Assembly: GCF_000383575.1 (NCBI RefSeq)
Contig: NZ_KB911579.1
Location: 2,202,523-2,266,522 of the forward strand
Length of the DNA: 64,000 bases
Reading direction: 5' to 3'
Source: Salinispora oceanensis
Lineage (GTDB): Bacteria > Actinomycetota > Actinomycetes > Mycobacteriales > Micromonosporaceae
The position numbers and the translations under genes are program-made. Positions within the stretch are counted from its first letter, which is position 1. Each line of letters starts with the position of its first letter. Below, one piece after another: positions 63,381 to 64,000 of this stretch. The notes beneath the pieces were generated by a model. The model was not told where the DNA came from. It ran no database searches and worked only from the letters and a program-made list of their open reading frames with translations.

Positions 63381-64000
63381 GTGCCCCGAGGCGATGGCCG
63401 GTTGAGCCACGACCTTGACCCCCAGCGTCCCGGCCCCCAGGACGCCTGCGGCGTCTTCGGTGTCTGGGCGCCCGGCGAGGAGGTCGCCAACCTGACCTAT
63501 TTCGGGCTGTACGCGTTACAGCACCGGGGGCAGGAGGCGGCTGGTATCGCCGTTAGTGACGGCACGGGTGTGGTGGTCTACAAGGACCTTGGCCTGGTGG
63601 CCCAGGTCTTCGACGAGCCAACCCTGGCCAGTCTGCGCGGGCATGTGGCGGTCGGCCACGCGCGTTACTCGACCACCGGCGCTTCCACCTGGGAGAACGC
63701 CCAACCGACCATCCGCTCCACCGCCTCCGGCACGACGATCGCCCTGGCCCACAACGGCAACCTGGTCAACACGGCCGAGCTGCAGCGGGAGGCCGGCGAG
63801 CGGGCCGTGGCCGGCGATGGGGCCACCAACGACACCTCGCTGGTGACCGCGCTGCTGGCCAGCCGGCCCGACCTCTCGGTGGAGGCCGCCGCGCTGGAGG
63901 TGTTGCCGCAGCTACGGGGGGCGTTCAGCTTCGTCTTCATGGACGAGTCAACGCTCTACGCGGCCCGTGATCAGCACGGGGTCCGTCCGCTGGTACTGGG
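63381..64000 (+). CDS. purF: Amidophosphoribosyltransferase (3' end outside window)
   Basis: The GTG at 63381 follows GAGGGAG. The first 22 residues form a propeptide, and Cys23 in DACGVFGVWAPGEEV is the glutaminase nucleophile exposed after processing. Other features are LYALQHRGQEAAGIAVSDG, GHVAVGHARYSTTGAS, LAHNGNLVNTAEL and FVFMDESTLYAARDQHGVRP. The window ends after about 206 residues, so the PRPP-binding half is not seen. It catalyses the first committed step of purine synthesis. Confidence 0.97.
   Translation, partial: MPRGDGRLSHDLDPQRPGPQDACGVFGVWAPGEEVANLTYFGLYALQHRGQEAAGIAVSDGTGVVVYKDLGLVAQVFDEPTLASLRGHVAVGHARYSTTGASTWENAQPTIRSTASGTTIALAHNGNLVNTAELQREAGERAVAGDGATNDTSLVTALLASRPDLSVEAAALEVLPQLRGAFSFVFMDESTLYAARDQHGVRPLVL

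Overview
The window is high-GC actinobacterial chromosome. The order dnaK-grpE-dnaJ-hspR-clpB, the fba-DUF3151-purA-purD stretch, the XRE/DUF397 pair and the many GTG starts and 4-bp gene overlaps fit Micromonosporaceae (Micromonospora or Salinispora type). This taxonomic call is inference from gene content; no rRNA or tRNA gene was seen. Most of the window is core chromosome. The accessory-looking parts are at about 1.2-7.1 kb and 51.5-52.6 kb.

Layout. 1-7.1 kb: a partial thioredoxin/NHL protein, a frameshifted secreted protein, two small coupled proteins, an XRE regulator with its DUF397 partner, then a coupled run of WXG100-like protein, DUF1023 hydrolase, lipoprotein and GNAT acetyltransferase. 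7.2-16 kb: a large proline-rich membrane protein, a 45-residue protein, an E1alpha-E1beta-E2 2-oxoacid dehydrogenase operon and two unknown proteins. 16.3-26.2 kb: the HspR heat-shock regulon (dnaK, grpE, dnaJ, hspR, clpB) with HAIR operators before dnaK and clpB, and a KhtTU-like cation/proton antiporter between them. 26.3-30.7 kb: a coupled envelope cluster of DUF4178, DUF2617, DUF4247, DUF350, a lipoprotein-like protein and a membrane-fused spermidine synthase. 30.7-40.5 kb: two related small membrane proteins, an SDR, pyrE, an ArsR regulator, DedA, fba, DUF3151, a MinD-like ATPase and a YegS/DAGK-like protein. 40.6-43.2 kb: purA and purD. 43.2-51.5 kb: an MFS exporter and a fatty-acid module (acyl-CoA dehydrogenase, SCP2 protein, TetR, DedA, MaoC hydratase, two-domain FabG, thiolase) that resembles the mycobacterial fadE5/htdX/fabG4/fadA2 locus. 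51.6-54.3 kb: a GntR regulator and argS. 54.4-64 kb: purB, a YbjQ protein, purS-purQ-purL, a repeat-rich membrane protein, a sterol-carrier-like protein and the start of purF.

How the genes work together. Seven purine genes (purA, purD, purB, purS, purQ, purL, purF) plus pyrE make nucleotide synthesis the main theme of the second half. The chaperone genes form one HspR-controlled disaggregation system. The lipid genes share an almost identical 16-bp palindrome (CCTAC-N6-GTAGG) in both divergent promoter regions, so the TetR protein probably controls them as one regulon.

The most interesting signal is ahead of argS. A candidate leaderless 15-codon leader peptide has tandem Arg codons. Its RNA can form mutually exclusive 1:2, 2:3 and 3:4 pairings, and the 3:4 hairpin is a perfect 28-nt palindrome. 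This looks like ribosome-mediated attenuation of an arginyl-tRNA synthetase. Other points of note are a perfect 18-bp hairpin between grpE and dnaJ, a 24-codon ORF that bridges purQ and purL with overlaps at both ends, and two likely single-base frameshifts (near 1693 and near 51695).
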